From Thalassospiraceae bacterium LMO-JJ14 (GTDB taxonomy: Bacteria; Pseudomonadota; Alphaproteobacteria; Rhodospirillales; Casp-alpha2): a stretch of 64,000 nucleotides of DNA. The first letter of the stretch is position 1; every line of letters begins with the position of its first letter. The notes beneath the pieces were generated by a model. That model made no database searches. It was not told the origin of the DNA and worked only from the letters and a program-made list of their open reading frames with translations. The stretch is taken from assembly GCA_021555105.2 (NCBI GenBank), contig CP134604.1, forward strand, positions 3,774,001 to 3,838,000. The letters run 5' to 3'. This document shows, piece after piece, positions 41,859 through 51,036 of the stretch. Both the position numbers and the translations under genes were made by a program.

Positions 41859-43025
41859 ATGACCCATAACGATGCCTGTGATTTTTCCGGGCCGCTCCGG
41901 CTCCATCGCATTGACGCCTGGGCGTTCCGCATCGCCATCGAACGGCCGGTCGAAACATCGTTCGGCATCATGCGTAGCCGGCCCGCCGTATTCGTGCGAC
42001 TGGAAGCCGACGACGGCAGCTTCGGCTTCGGCGAAATATGGTGCAACTTCCCCGCCTGCGGTGCCGAACACCGGGTCATGATGGCGATTGAGGAACTGGG
42101 CCCGCTGTTGACGGCCGGTGAGTTTACATCCCCGCAGCAGGCCTTTGCGGCGCTCAGCAGAAAAGTCCATGTACGCATTCTACAAACCGCCGAACCCGGC
42201 CCTTATAATCAGGCCATTGCCGGCATCGATATTGCGCTTTGGGATCTGGCGGCCCGCCGCGCAGGGAAGCCTGTGCGAACGTTCATCGATCCCGATGCGC
42301 AGGACCGGGTGCCGGTCTATGCCAGCGGCATTCACATCGGCATCGCGGAAAGCGTGATTGACGAAGCGCGGGCGACGGGCATCCGCAACTTCAAGGTCAA
42401 GGTCGGTTTCGACACAGCCCAGGACCTGGCGGCGCTGGCACGCATCGCGCCGATGATCGGAAACGACGAGCGGCTGTTTTCCGACGCCAATCAGGCGTGG
42501 GATCTCGATCAGGCGCTCGAATTCACCAAGGGCGCGGCGGATGCCGGGCTTGGCTGGCTGGAAGAGCCGCTTTTGGCCGACGCGCCGTTTGAAGACTGGC
42601 AACGCCTTGCAGCCGAAGGCGGCGTTGCGCTGGCCGCCGGCGAGAACATCACAGGGCTTGCGAACTTTGAAGCCGCCATTGACGGCGGCTACCTGAGATT
42701 TGTTCAACCGGACATGGCAAAATGGGGCGGCTTCAGCGCAAACCTGGATGTGGCGCGCGCGATCATCGCAGGCGGCCTGACCTACTGTCCGCATTACCTG
42801 GGCGGCGGCATCGGCTTGGTTGCCTCGGCGCATCTGCTGGCCGCCGTCGGCGGCGACGGCATTCTCGAAGTCGACACCAATCCCAACCCGCTGAGGGAGA
42901 GTATCCCCGGCACGGCGATCACGGACGGAGATGTCGTGATGACGGACGCGCCGGGTCTCGGCATCGACGAGATTCCCGGCGGTCTCATGGAACATGTGAC
43001 CCTGCACCGGTACTGGCAGGACTGA
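41859..43025 (+). CDS. enolase-superfamily enzyme (mandelate racemase/muconate lactonizing type)
   Basis: A 388-aa sugar-acid or amino-acid racemase/dehydratase-type enzyme. The N-terminal capping domain covers about residues 15-135, and the barrel carries the base Lys179-x-Lys181 (KVKVG), the metal ligands Asp209 (FSDANQAWD), Glu235 or Glu236 (WLEEPL) and Glu262 (AGENITG), and a histidine at 312 in CPHYLGGGIG. KxK at the end of strand 2 places it in the MLE/MR group; the substrate is unknown. It stands alone on the plus strand, facing the aminotransferase operon with a shared terminator between them. Confidence 0.88.
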   Translation: MTHNDACDFSGPLRLHRIDAWAFRIAIERPVETSFGIMRSRPAVFVRLEADDGSFGFGEIWCNFPACGAEHRVMMAIEELGPLLTAGEFTSPQQAFAALSRKVHVRILQTAEPGPYNQAIAGIDIALWDLAARRAGKPVRTFIDPDAQDRVPVYASGIHIGIAESVIDEARATGIRNFKVKVGFDTAQDLAALARIAPMIGNDERLFSDANQAWDLDQALEFTKGAADAGLGWLEEPLLADAPFEDWQRLAAEGGVALAAGENITGLANFEAAIDGGYLRFVQPDMAKWGGFSANLDVARAIIAGGLTYCPHYLGGGIGLVASAHLLAAVGGDGILEVDTNPNPLRESIPGTAITDGDVVMTDAPGLGIDEIPGGLMEHVTLHRYWQD

Positions 43026-43034
43026 ACGCACGAA

Positions 43035-43064
43035 AAAGCGGATGACTATACGGCCATCCGCTTT
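43035..43064. terminator. bidirectional intrinsic terminator
   Basis: AAAGCGGATG (43035-43044) and CATCCGCTTT (43055-43064) form a perfect 10-bp stem with a 10-nt loop. The A- and T-rich ends make it usable in both directions. It lies between two convergent genes. Confidence 0.85.
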
Positions 43065-43091
43065 CTTCAAGTCTGACGTTCATTATCGCAT

Positions 43092-44282
43092 TCAGGCCGC
43101 GCTCTTGACCTCGCCCGCCTGCGCCTGGCCAAAGTGACGGACCGCAGCACCGACACCGGCACCCGGCTCGAACGGAATGCCGGTATCGTACATCGCCATC
43201 TCGGCACCGCCCAATGCCTGAAGCACCATAATCTCGTTAAGCCAGCCCAGATGACCGATCCGGAACACCTTGCCCGCGACCTTGCTCAGTCCGCCGCCGA
43301 GCGACAAGTCGTAGCGGTGGTACGCGGTCTTGATCACGTCATTGGCGTCAAACCCCTCCGGCACCACGACCGCCGTCACCGTGTCGGAATACCACTGCGG
43401 ACCCTGTGCGCAATTCGTCAGCCCCCAGGCATCGACGGCAGCGCGAACGGCGCCGGCCAGGCGATGATGACGCCGTGCGACATTGTCCATGCCCTCATCC
43501 AGCAGCATGTCGATCGACGCTCTCAGACCGCGTAACAGCGTTGTCGCCGGCGTGTAGGGAAAATAGCCCTGCGCATTGGCCTTCAGCATATCGTCGAAAT
43601 CGAAGAAGCATGCCGGCATGCCTGCGGTCTTCTTTGCTTCCAATGCCTTTTGGCTGACACCGACTATCGACAATCCCGTCGGCAGCATGAAACCTTTTTG
43701 CGAGCCCGATACCGCAACATCGACACCCCATTCCTGCATCCTGAATTCCAGCGAAGCGATGGTGCTGACGCCGTCGACAAACAAAAGCGCCGGATGGCCG
43801 AGACCGTCCAGAATACGCCGCACGCCGGCAACATCGCTGGTGACCCCGGTTGCGGTTTCGTTGTGACAGACCAGAACCGCCTTGATCTTGTGGTCCTTGT
43901 CCGCGGCAAGGTGCGCTTCGTATTCCTCAAGCGGCACCCCCTTGCCCCATTCTACATCGATGACGTCGACCGCGAGTCCGAAGCGTACACAAAGATCGAC
44001 CCAAAGGTGCGAGAACTGCCCGAAGTCCGCCGCCAGCACGGTATCGCCGCACGACAGAGTATTAGTGACAGCCGCCTCCCAGCCACCGGTCCCCGATCCC
44101 GGAAACACCAGGACATGGCCTGTTTCGGTACGAAAAACCTTCTTCAGGTCTGCCAAAAGTGGCAGCGTGAAGTCGGGAAAATCCGGTGCGCGGTGATCTT
44201 CCAATGCGACATCCATCGCCTGTCGGATTTGAAACGGCATGTTGGTCGGGCCCGGGATGGCCAACCCTTTGAAACCTGGCAT
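43092..44282 (-). CDS. serine/alanine-glyoxylate-type aminotransferase (class V)
   Basis: PLP-dependent aminotransferase of 396 aa, related to serine-glyoxylate and alanine-glyoxylate aminotransferases. It has the N-terminal IPGPTNMPFQIRQAM and LEDHRAPDF, the PLP-phosphate region FPGSGTGGWEAAVTNTLS, FVDGVSTIASLEFRMQEWGVD, and Lys196 in SGSQKGFMLP as the Schiff-base lysine. Likely role: transfer of an amino group to glyoxylate or pyruvate. It is 67 bp after the pantoate-reductase-like gene and probably co-transcribed, suggesting a shared pathway for an amino or hydroxy acid. Confidence 0.92.
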   Translation of the reverse strand: MPGFKGLAIPGPTNMPFQIRQAMDVALEDHRAPDFPDFTLPLLADLKKVFRTETGHVLVFPGSGTGGWEAAVTNTLSCGDTVLAADFGQFSHLWVDLCVRFGLAVDVIDVEWGKGVPLEEYEAHLAADKDHKIKAVLVCHNETATGVTSDVAGVRRILDGLGHPALLFVDGVSTIASLEFRMQEWGVDVAVSGSQKGFMLPTGLSIVGVSQKALEAKKTAGMPACFFDFDDMLKANAQGYFPYTPATTLLRGLRASIDMLLDEGMDNVARRHHRLAGAVRAAVDAWGLTNCAQGPQWYSDTVTAVVVPEGFDANDVIKTAYHRYDLSLGGGLSKVAGKVFRIGHLGWLNEIMVLQALGGAEMAMYDTGIPFEPGAGVGAAVRHFGQAQAGEVKSAA

Positions 44283-44349
44283 CTTGTTGTCTCCTCGAAT
44301 GGACGGTTTGATGTTTTTTGTGGCAGTCCGCGCCTGTTCCTCAGGCGAT

Positions 44350-45393
44350 TTACTGGTGATTGTTTTTCAACTGTGCATCGACGGTTTCGGCGATACGGGT
44401 GAATTCGGTGTTCTCCATGCCTAGAGATTTAGCGATGGCGCTGACCAGCAGATCGACGCGTTCAATGAACGGCGCACCGGCATCGATGGCACGCGCCGCC
44501 GATGACGGCTTCAGAAGATTTTCCGCTGCCTTGGCATATTTTTCGAACGGCACCGCATCGGCAAGGTCCGCACCGAGTTTTGCCGTCAAGGCATCGACGG
44601 CGGTATAGATTTCCCGTGAACGTTCGATATCAGTATGGACTGCATCGCGAATACTGATTGGGGCGGCATTGGTAATGCAGCGATAGTTGCCGGTCAGCAG
44701 CATGCTCCATTTGGCCAGCGGCACGAACAGCGAGCCGTAGACGCGAAGCTTGACGGGAACATCCTTTCCCTCGAGGCGCACCGCATCAATATCGGCTTCG
44801 AGCCGGTGCAGCATCTCGTTTTGCGCGACATCTCTGAACCGGGCGGCTTTGAAATTCGTCGGCAGACCGACGTGCAGGATGTTGGCGCCTTCTTCAGGTG
44901 GCCGAAATGCCTGCGGGTCGGGGCTGCATAGGGTCATCAGTTCGGGATCAAAACGGTCCCAGACACGCGAATTGGTGTAACTGCTTTCCAATGCACGAGT
45001 ATCAAGACCATCGATCCGTTTCAGATAACTCAGCGGCGGCATGTTCATGATCGACAAGCACGGCACGCACGCATCCGCAATTCGCACCATCAGAGTCCAG
45101 ATTTCATGCGCGGAATACTGCGGTTCCTGCATCGCCAGACAGACTAGGTCGTAGTCCTCGGGCTTGACCTGTTCCGGTGTCATAGCATCGAGATGCCCCG
45201 GCAGATCGCCGGAACGAATGGCCCGGTGCGCATCTTCGCCCTTCAATCTGATGCGAACTTCCGTGCCTTCGGTGTTGATCAACCGCGACGTTGCGCTACG
45301 GCAGACCAGCGTAACGTCATGACCCGCCATCAGCAGCTTTGTACCGAGCAGGGAGCCGTACGAGGCGCCGAGAATTAGAATTTTATAGGCCAT
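44350..45393 (-). CDS. ketopantoate-reductase-like dehydrogenase
   Basis: A 347-aa NAD(P)-dependent dehydrogenase of the 6-phosphogluconate-dehydrogenase-like fold. The N-terminus has a nucleotide-binding motif of the form G-A-S-Y-G-S (ILILGASYGSLLGTKLLMAG) and an early VCR segment as in 2-dehydropantoate 2-reductase (ApbA/PanE). The rest is divergent and longer than PanE (about 300 aa), so pantothenate synthesis is not assumed. Opine-type dehydrogenases share this fold. It is the first gene of a two-gene operon with the aminotransferase. Downstream enzyme and fold suggest a keto acid as substrate. Confidence 0.75.
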   Translation of the reverse strand: MAYKILILGASYGSLLGTKLLMAGHDVTLVCRSATSRLINTEGTEVRIRLKGEDAHRAIRSGDLPGHLDAMTPEQVKPEDYDLVCLAMQEPQYSAHEIWTLMVRIADACVPCLSIMNMPPLSYLKRIDGLDTRALESSYTNSRVWDRFDPELMTLCSPDPQAFRPPEEGANILHVGLPTNFKAARFRDVAQNEMLHRLEADIDAVRLEGKDVPVKLRVYGSLFVPLAKWSMLLTGNYRCITNAAPISIRDAVHTDIERSREIYTAVDALTAKLGADLADAVPFEKYAKAAENLLKPSSAARAIDAGAPFIERVDLLVSAIAKSLGMENTEFTRIAETVDAQLKNNHQ

Positions 45394-45586
45394 GACCGCT
45401 CTCCTGGCTGTTTCCTCGACCGCACCGCGCGTTATCTGAGAACGCTGTCCGTGCGATATATCCCAATCGCGGCACTCTATTCGGGCGGCACGGGCGGGGC
45501 ATTAGATTTCGTGTTTATGTGTTGATTGTATGAGTTACATTTTGTTATTTATGTTAAATTGTAAAATTTCCTTCATCAGGTGCTCC

Positions 45587-46999
45587 ATGCGTATTCGCAA
45601 AACTCTGGTTGGCCCGAGGCTCCGTCAGCTCCGCCGCCAGCACAATCAAACCCAAGCGGAGATGGCCAAGGCGCTGGGGATATCCACGGCCTATGTCAAT
45701 CTTCTGGAAAACAATCAGCGTTCGCTGTCCGTGCAGGTGCTGATGTCGCTTGCCGATGCCTACGGCGTCGACTGGCGCGACCTTATTAAGGATGAGGACT
45801 CGACCCTGCTGGCGGATCTTCGAAATGCCGTGCGCGATCCGGTGTTCGGCGAAGACCTGCCGGACCTGATGGAACTTCGCGCGGCCATCGACCATGCCCC
45901 CCGGCTGGTCAACCAGTTTCTGTTTTTATATCGTAGCCATCGCTCGGCGATCGATAAGCTGATGCATCTCGGTGGCGAACGCATGCCCGATAACTTGTTG
46001 ACATCAGCGCCGGAGACGGTGATCCATGATTTTTTCCGTAATCATTCAAATTATTTCGCCGAACTTGAAAAAGCGGCCGAACAGCTCCGCATAGCCGAGC
46101 CGTGCGATGCCGACGACGTTTACGCCGTGCTCAAAGCGCGGCTGCTGAACGACCACGGCATTAAAGTCACCACCGCCGCCGTCGAAGACATGAACGATGC
46201 GCTGAGGATCTATTCCGCCGGCGATGCGACAGTGCGTCTTTCCGAGGCGCTGGACCATCAGAACCGAATTTTCCAACTCGCCCATATCCTGTGCCTCGTC
46301 GAATTGCCCGATGTGCTGCAACGGCTGACCGCTGACAGCGGCGTGCGCTCGCCCTCCAGCGTTGCCCGTTGCCAGGCCGAGTTGGCGAACTACTTCGCGG
46401 CGGCATTCCTGATGCCCTACAAACCGTTTCACAGAACCGCCGAAGAAACGCATTACGATGTCGATCGTATCGCCGCTGCCTTCGGGGTCTCCTTCGAACA
46501 GGTCTGCCATCGCCTGACGACCCTGCAACGCAAAGGCGCCAAGGGTGTCCCCTTCTTCTTTCTGCGCGTCGACAAGGCAGGCAACGTCACCAAGCGGTTC
46601 AATTCAACGTCCTTCAATCTCGCGGAATACGGCGGCGCATGTCCTGTGTGGAACATCCACACCTCGTTTCGAACACCGGGAGTCATCGTGCCGCAGTTCG
46701 TCGAACTGCCGGAGGGTGAGCGCTTCTTCACTATCAGCCGTACCACCGAACGCCCGGTGTTCAGCCGCGATACCCAGGACCGCCGCCTCGCCATCTCGCT
46801 CGGTTGTGAAATGAAGCACGCGCACCGTCTCGCCTATGCTGCGCCTTTCAATACCGACGACGGCGGCCTATTCAGCCCGATCGGCATCAACTGCCATCTT
46901 TGTCCACGTCATGCCTGCTCGCAGCGTGCGCACCAACCGTTACTGATGGAACTGCCGATTGATGCCAACCGCCGCGGCACCACGAGATACGAAAGCTGA
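45587..46999 (+). CDS. ScfR/RamB-type short-chain fatty acyl transcriptional regulator
   Basis: A 470-aa XRE-family regulator of the ScfR type, known to control short-chain acyl-CoA and glyoxylate metabolism. An N-terminal Cro-type helix-turn-helix (RLRQLRRQHNQTQAEMAKALGISTAYVNLLENNQRSL) is followed by an IrrE-like DUF955 region (CQAELANYFAAAFLMPYKPF) and a DUF2083 C-terminal domain with cysteines in INCHLCPRHACSQRAH. ATG 45587 has AGGTG upstream and starts just before the DNA-binding domain; an earlier in-frame ATG would add 19 residues. It is divergent from the dehydrogenase-aminotransferase operon and may regulate it. Confidence 0.9.
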   Translation: MRIRKTLVGPRLRQLRRQHNQTQAEMAKALGISTAYVNLLENNQRSLSVQVLMSLADAYGVDWRDLIKDEDSTLLADLRNAVRDPVFGEDLPDLMELRAAIDHAPRLVNQFLFLYRSHRSAIDKLMHLGGERMPDNLLTSAPETVIHDFFRNHSNYFAELEKAAEQLRIAEPCDADDVYAVLKARLLNDHGIKVTTAAVEDMNDALRIYSAGDATVRLSEALDHQNRIFQLAHILCLVELPDVLQRLTADSGVRSPSSVARCQAELANYFAAAFLMPYKPFHRTAEETHYDVDRIAAAFGVSFEQVCHRLTTLQRKGAKGVPFFFLRVDKAGNVTKRFNSTSFNLAEYGGACPVWNIHTSFRTPGVIVPQFVELPEGERFFTISRTTERPVFSRDTQDRRLAISLGCEMKHAHRLAYAAPFNTDDGGLFSPIGINCHLCPRHACSQRAHQPLLMELPIDANRRGTTRYES

Positions 47000-47083
47000 C
47001 GTCGCAATGCGGAGCATGGGCGGCCAGCATTTATGCCGATATCTCGTCACCTGATGCACTCCCTAAATCAGAAAAATCTTAAT

Positions 47084-47098
47084 TAATAATGATTTTCA
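47084..47098. promoter_or_regulatory. Fur-box-like site 1
   Basis: TAATAATGATTTTCA matches 12 of the 14 fixed positions of the 7-1-7 Fur consensus TGATAATnATTATCA. It lies about 95 bp upstream of the first gene of the iron cluster. Confidence 0.6.
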
Positions 47099-47133
47099 CT
47101 TGCATTTAACAAATCCCTCCTCTACGAGTCAAT

Positions 47134-47165
47134 TGAGAATGATTATTAATCTCATTTATGAGATT
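47134..47165. promoter_or_regulatory. Fur-box-like site 2 with an overlapping palindrome
   Basis: TGAGAATGATTATTA (47134-47148) matches 12 of the 14 fixed positions of the 7-1-7 Fur consensus. It abuts AATCTCAT/ATGAGATT (47148-47165), a perfect 8-bp inverted repeat with a TT spacer. The pair lies 27-58 bp before the start codon at 47192, where bound Fur would block transcription when iron is plentiful. In alphaproteobacteria Irr, RirA or Mur-type relatives could use such sites instead. Confidence 0.7.
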
Positions 47166-47191
47166 CCAAGGTCCATCAGAGGAGAGCGATC

Positions 47192-48424
47192 ATGTGCGAA
47201 GCCTGCTCAAGCAACGGCAAATTCGCCGCCGCAAAGGCACAACGCCGCAAGATCTGGGAACTGAGCGATGGCTGGCATTGCTCGATCGTCGGCACCTGCC
47301 TGTCCCTCCGCGATCTTCGCGCACTCGGCCGTAAGCTCGATCTGGCCCCGAAACCGGGCTTCCCTGTCGATTACCAATTGCACGGTCACTTCGTCAGCCA
47401 TGCGGCGAGCCGCAACAAGACATCCAAATTCCTGAATACCCTGCTCGACCGAAAGCATGCCACAGCGATCCGTAAGCTCGTGAAAACGGTTTGCCCCGCA
47501 GAGCTTACCCTTGCTTGGGAAGAAGCACTTGAAGCCGGCGATATCCCGGGGCCGTTCTGGGCCCTGATGAGCCACCCGGACACGCCGGCAAAACTGGCGG
47601 AACGGATGTTCGCCGATGTGCACATGCTGTCGCATCTGGTCGGTGCCTCGAATCGCGCCGACATCCGCCGTCTGGGTGAGCTTGAGAACGATCTTGCCCA
47701 GGCGCGCGAGGACCGCGACCGCGAGCGGCGTCATCATGCCGAGCGCATGGCCGAGAAATCCCGCACCATCGAATCCCTGGAAAAGAAGCTTGCTCAGGGC
47801 AACGCGAAGACGACGTCGATCCACATTGCAGACTTCGGCAGCGTGGAAAACGATCCGGCGGAAACGGATGCCCTTATCAACGAGGCCCGCATGCTCCGCA
47901 GCAGGCTCGCGGCACGCGAGCGCGAAATCGAAAAGATGAACGAGGTCATCGCCGTACTCCGCGACGAGGCACGTGACGTCGAGGATGCGCTCAGCACAAT
48001 GCACCCGGACGAAAGGGACATGACCGATTCGAGCTGGTCATCGCCGGATCTGGCCGGCCGTTGCATCCTCTATGTCGGCGGCCGTCCACAATCTGTGAAC
48101 CGCTACCGCCAGCTCTTACAGAACTGGAACGCTGAGTTCCTGCATCACGACGGCGGCCAGGAAAAATCCATCCATGAACTGGCCAGTGCCATCGCGCGGG
48201 CCGACACCGTTGTCTTTCCGTGCGACTGCGTCAGCCATGATGCCGTCTGCAACGTCAAGAAGCTGTGCCGGCAGTTGATGAAAACGTATGTGCCGCTCCG
48301 CACAAGCGGTCTGGCGCCGCTGATGGCCGCCCTCAATGCAAAAGCCGGCGTTGAAGAAACCGACACCAACGATAGCGCGCCGGCACCGGAGGACATGCCT
48401 CACGAACGGGTCCGCATGATCTAA
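47192..48424 (+). CDS. DUF2325 protein with cysteine motifs, first gene of the iron cluster
   Basis: A 410-aa cytoplasmic protein. The N-terminal part starts MCEACSSNGKF (a CXXC) and continues with WHCSIVGTCLSLRDLRAL. A coiled coil fills roughly residues 165-270 (LGELENDLAQAREDRDRERR and following). The C-terminal DUF2325 domain is CILYVGGRPQSVNRYRQLL through ADTVVFPCDCVSHDAVCNVK and KLCRQLMKTYVPLR. The spread of Cys and His suggests metal or Fe-S binding; this is an inference. It has GAGGAG before ATG 47192, follows the Fur-like boxes and precedes the porin by 63 bp. A regulatory or iron-handling role is likely but unproven. Confidence 0.85.
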   Translation: MCEACSSNGKFAAAKAQRRKIWELSDGWHCSIVGTCLSLRDLRALGRKLDLAPKPGFPVDYQLHGHFVSHAASRNKTSKFLNTLLDRKHATAIRKLVKTVCPAELTLAWEEALEAGDIPGPFWALMSHPDTPAKLAERMFADVHMLSHLVGASNRADIRRLGELENDLAQAREDRDRERRHHAERMAEKSRTIESLEKKLAQGNAKTTSIHIADFGSVENDPAETDALINEARMLRSRLAAREREIEKMNEVIAVLRDEARDVEDALSTMHPDERDMTDSSWSSPDLAGRCILYVGGRPQSVNRYRQLLQNWNAEFLHHDGGQEKSIHELASAIARADTVVFPCDCVSHDAVCNVKKLCRQLMKTYVPLRTSGLAPLMAALNAKAGVEETDTNDSAPAPEDMPHERVRMI

Positions 48425-48487
48425 AACGGCGCATGCCGCGCCACCCCCAAGAACGACCAACCGAAGAAAGACGAGGAGAACGAAAAG

Positions 48488-49675
48488 ATGAAGCCTTTAA
48501 CGCGCACATTCCTGGGAAGCGCGCTTTGCGTGAGTGTATTCACGCTCGTCCTGGCATCGCCTGCATCTGCCCAGGAACCGAAACTCGGCGACCTGATCAA
48601 GCTAATCGAAAAACAGCAGCAGCAGATCAATTCCCTGCGGTCCCGTCTTGAGGCGACGGAAGGCAAAGCCGAACAGGCCGCTGCCAAAGCCGATGAAGCC
48701 GCCGCCAAGCCGTCGATCCTCGACAAGGTAACGTTGGGCGGCGTTGCCGAGGTTGAGATGACCAATACCGAAGCCTACAGCGGTGCCGATACCAGCGACA
48801 TCACCCTGGCCAAGGTCGAGTTCTTCGTCGATACCCAGCCGCACGAGTACCTCGCGACGCATGTGCAGATGCTCTACGAGGATGACGGCACAGAGACCAT
48901 CTCTCTCGACGAGGCGTTTGCGACCCTCGGTAACACCGAACAGTTCCCGCTCTATCTGCAGGCCGGCAAATGGGCCGGTCCGTTCGGCGGTTTCGATACC
49001 GCCATGAGCACCGATCCGCTGACCAAGAATCTGGGTGAAACCAAGGAAGCCTCGATCCTTCTCGGTGCGGCGAAGGGTGGGTTCGCGCTGGAAGGGTTCA
49101 TCTATAACGGCGACACCCAGAAAACCGGCGAAAGCAACAGGATCGATCAGTTCGGCTCCGCCCTCAGCTATGGCGGGGAAAACGGCGGCGTCGCCTTCAA
49201 CGGCGGCATTGCCTACCTCAACAACATGGCGGATTCCGATGGCCTGACGACGGCGCTCGGCACTAATGCTACCGCTATCAACAGTTATGTCTCAGGGTTC
49301 GAGGCGCATGGCGATGTCACGTTCTCCGGCATGACGCTGCTGGGCGGATACATGACGGCCCTGAAATCCTTCCAGAGCGGCGAAGTCGCCTTTAACGGAC
49401 AAGGTGCGAAGCCCGTCGCCTGGAACCTCGAAGCTGCCTACACGCTGCCGGTCATGGGCAAGGAAACGACCTTCGCCGCGACCGCACAGGGTACCAAGGA
49501 AGCACTCGCCCTGGGTCTGCCTGAAACCCGGTACGGCGCCGCCGTCACCGTCGCCATCGTCGATCATTTCTCGATCACCGGCGAATACCTGCATGACGAG
49601 GACTACGCGGTATCCGACGGCGGCACCGGCAACAGTGGCCACACGGCGACGCTGAAGCTTGCTGCCGAATACTGA
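48488..49675 (+). CDS. LbtU-like outer-membrane porin
   Basis: A 395-aa outer-membrane protein: signal peptide (LCVSVFTLVLASPASAQ), a periplasmic coiled coil (IKLIEKQQQQINSLRSRLEA with an Ala/Glu/Lys-rich continuation), then a beta-barrel rich in alternating aromatic and polar residues and ending with a C-terminal aromatic residue (LKLAAEY). The arrangement is that of the LbtU family, named after the Legionella legiobactin uptake porin. The substrate here may be a ferric siderophore or another iron compound. It is the second gene after the Fur-like boxes, and is followed by imelysin 26 bp downstream. Confidence 0.82.
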   Translation: MKPLTRTFLGSALCVSVFTLVLASPASAQEPKLGDLIKLIEKQQQQINSLRSRLEATEGKAEQAAAKADEAAAKPSILDKVTLGGVAEVEMTNTEAYSGADTSDITLAKVEFFVDTQPHEYLATHVQMLYEDDGTETISLDEAFATLGNTEQFPLYLQAGKWAGPFGGFDTAMSTDPLTKNLGETKEASILLGAAKGGFALEGFIYNGDTQKTGESNRIDQFGSALSYGGENGGVAFNGGIAYLNNMADSDGLTTALGTNATAINSYVSGFEAHGDVTFSGMTLLGGYMTALKSFQSGEVAFNGQGAKPVAWNLEAAYTLPVMGKETTFAATAQGTKEALALGLPETRYGAAVTVAIVDHFSITGEYLHDEDYAVSDGGTGNSGHTATLKLAAEY

Positions 49676-49701
49676 GGTCCCAAAAAAGACAACTGAGGAA
49701 A

Positions 49702-50973
49702 ATGACAATGTTCAGAAAACTTACCCTGGCGGCGACGGTGTTCCTGACACTGCCCGCCTCCGGCGCCCTGGCGTCGGACGCAAAAGCCATAGCCATGACT
49801 TACGCAGACATTGCGCACGCCATGTACGCAGACTCGCTGGCAACATCGGAAACACTGCGGAGCGCCGTCGGCAAACTCGCCGCAAGCCCCGGCGAGACGA
49901 CACTGCTGGCGGCACGGGCGGCTTGGCTGGCGGCCCGCAAACCTTATCAGCAGACGGAGGGTTTCCGTTTCGCCAACCCGGCCGTTGATGACTGGGAAGG
50001 CAAGGTCAACGCCTGGCCGCTGGATGAGGGCCTGATCGATTACGTCGACGCCTCATACGGGACCAGCGCCGACGCCAACCCCTATTACACCGCCAACGTC
50101 ATTGCGCACCCGAACCTGTCGATTGCCGGCAGGAATATCGATGCAAAGATGATCACCCCGGCGCTGTTGCGCGACACGCTTCAGGAACTTGACGGCATCG
50201 AAGCCAATGTCGCGACCGGCTATCACGCCATCGAATTCCTGCTTTGGGGGCAGGACCTGAACGGCACCGGCCCCGGTGCCGGCAAGCGTCCGGCGACGGA
50301 TTTCGACAACGCGAACTGCACCGGCGGCAATTGCGATCGCCGCGTTCAGTACCTGACGGCGGCGACCGACCTTCTGGTCGATGATCTGGCGGGAATGGTC
50401 GCGAAATGGGCGGAAGGCGGCGAGGCACGCACCCGTGTGACCGACGACCCGGCACTGGCCATCAGCGCGGTCATTCAGGGGCTGGGCAGCCTTTCCTATG
50501 GCGAGTTGGCTGGCGAGCGCATCAAACTCGGCCTGATGCTGCATGACCCCGAAGAAGAACACGACTGCTTTTCCGACAACACCCACAACTCTCACTACTA
50601 TGATCAGCTTGGGATGGTGGCGATTTATAACGGCCGTTATGTGCGCATTGACGGCAGTGTCGTCGAAGGTCCGGGCGTCGCTTCGCTGGTTGCCGCAAAG
50701 AATGCCTCTGTCGCCGCCATGATCGAAGGCGCGATGCAGAATGCGTCACAGAAAATGGCGATCATGAAAGCCAAAGCCGACAGCCGCACCATGGCTTATG
50801 ACCAGATGCTGGGTGAAGGCAATGCCGAGGGCAACGCGATCATTCAGGCCGTTGTCGACGGTCTGGTGGCGCAGGCCAAGGCCATCGAGAAAGCGGCGCC
50901 GGCACTTGGCGTGCAGGCGCTTGCTTTGGAAAGATCGGACAGTCTCGATAATCCGAATGCTGTCTTTAAATAA
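49702..50973 (+). CDS. imelysin-family iron-regulated protein (IrpA-like)
   Basis: A 423-aa periplasmic protein with a signal peptide (LTLAATVFLTLPASGALA) and an imelysin domain. The family motif GxHxxE is present as GYHAIEFLLWGQD (His175, Glu178). Imelysins were named for the Pseudomonas insulin-cleaving membrane protease but work on relatives points to iron binding and uptake, as for IrpA and the EfeO M75 domain. ATG 49702 and an ATG two codons later are both possible; GAGG is better spaced for the second. The next gene is 63 bp away. Confidence 0.9.
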   Translation: MTMFRKLTLAATVFLTLPASGALASDAKAIAMTYADIAHAMYADSLATSETLRSAVGKLAASPGETTLLAARAAWLAARKPYQQTEGFRFANPAVDDWEGKVNAWPLDEGLIDYVDASYGTSADANPYYTANVIAHPNLSIAGRNIDAKMITPALLRDTLQELDGIEANVATGYHAIEFLLWGQDLNGTGPGAGKRPATDFDNANCTGGNCDRRVQYLTAATDLLVDDLAGMVAKWAEGGEARTRVTDDPALAISAVIQGLGSLSYGELAGERIKLGLMLHDPEEEHDCFSDNTHNSHYYDQLGMVAIYNGRYVRIDGSVVEGPGVASLVAAKNASVAAMIEGAMQNASQKMAIMKAKADSRTMAYDQMLGEGNAEGNAIIQAVVDGLVAQAKAIEKAAPALGVQALALERSDSLDNPNAVFK

Positions 50974-51036
50974 CAACTGGCGGGTACGGTGCGGGCAGCA
51001 TGCTGTTCGCACCGCACATTCTCAAGAGAGCACGAT

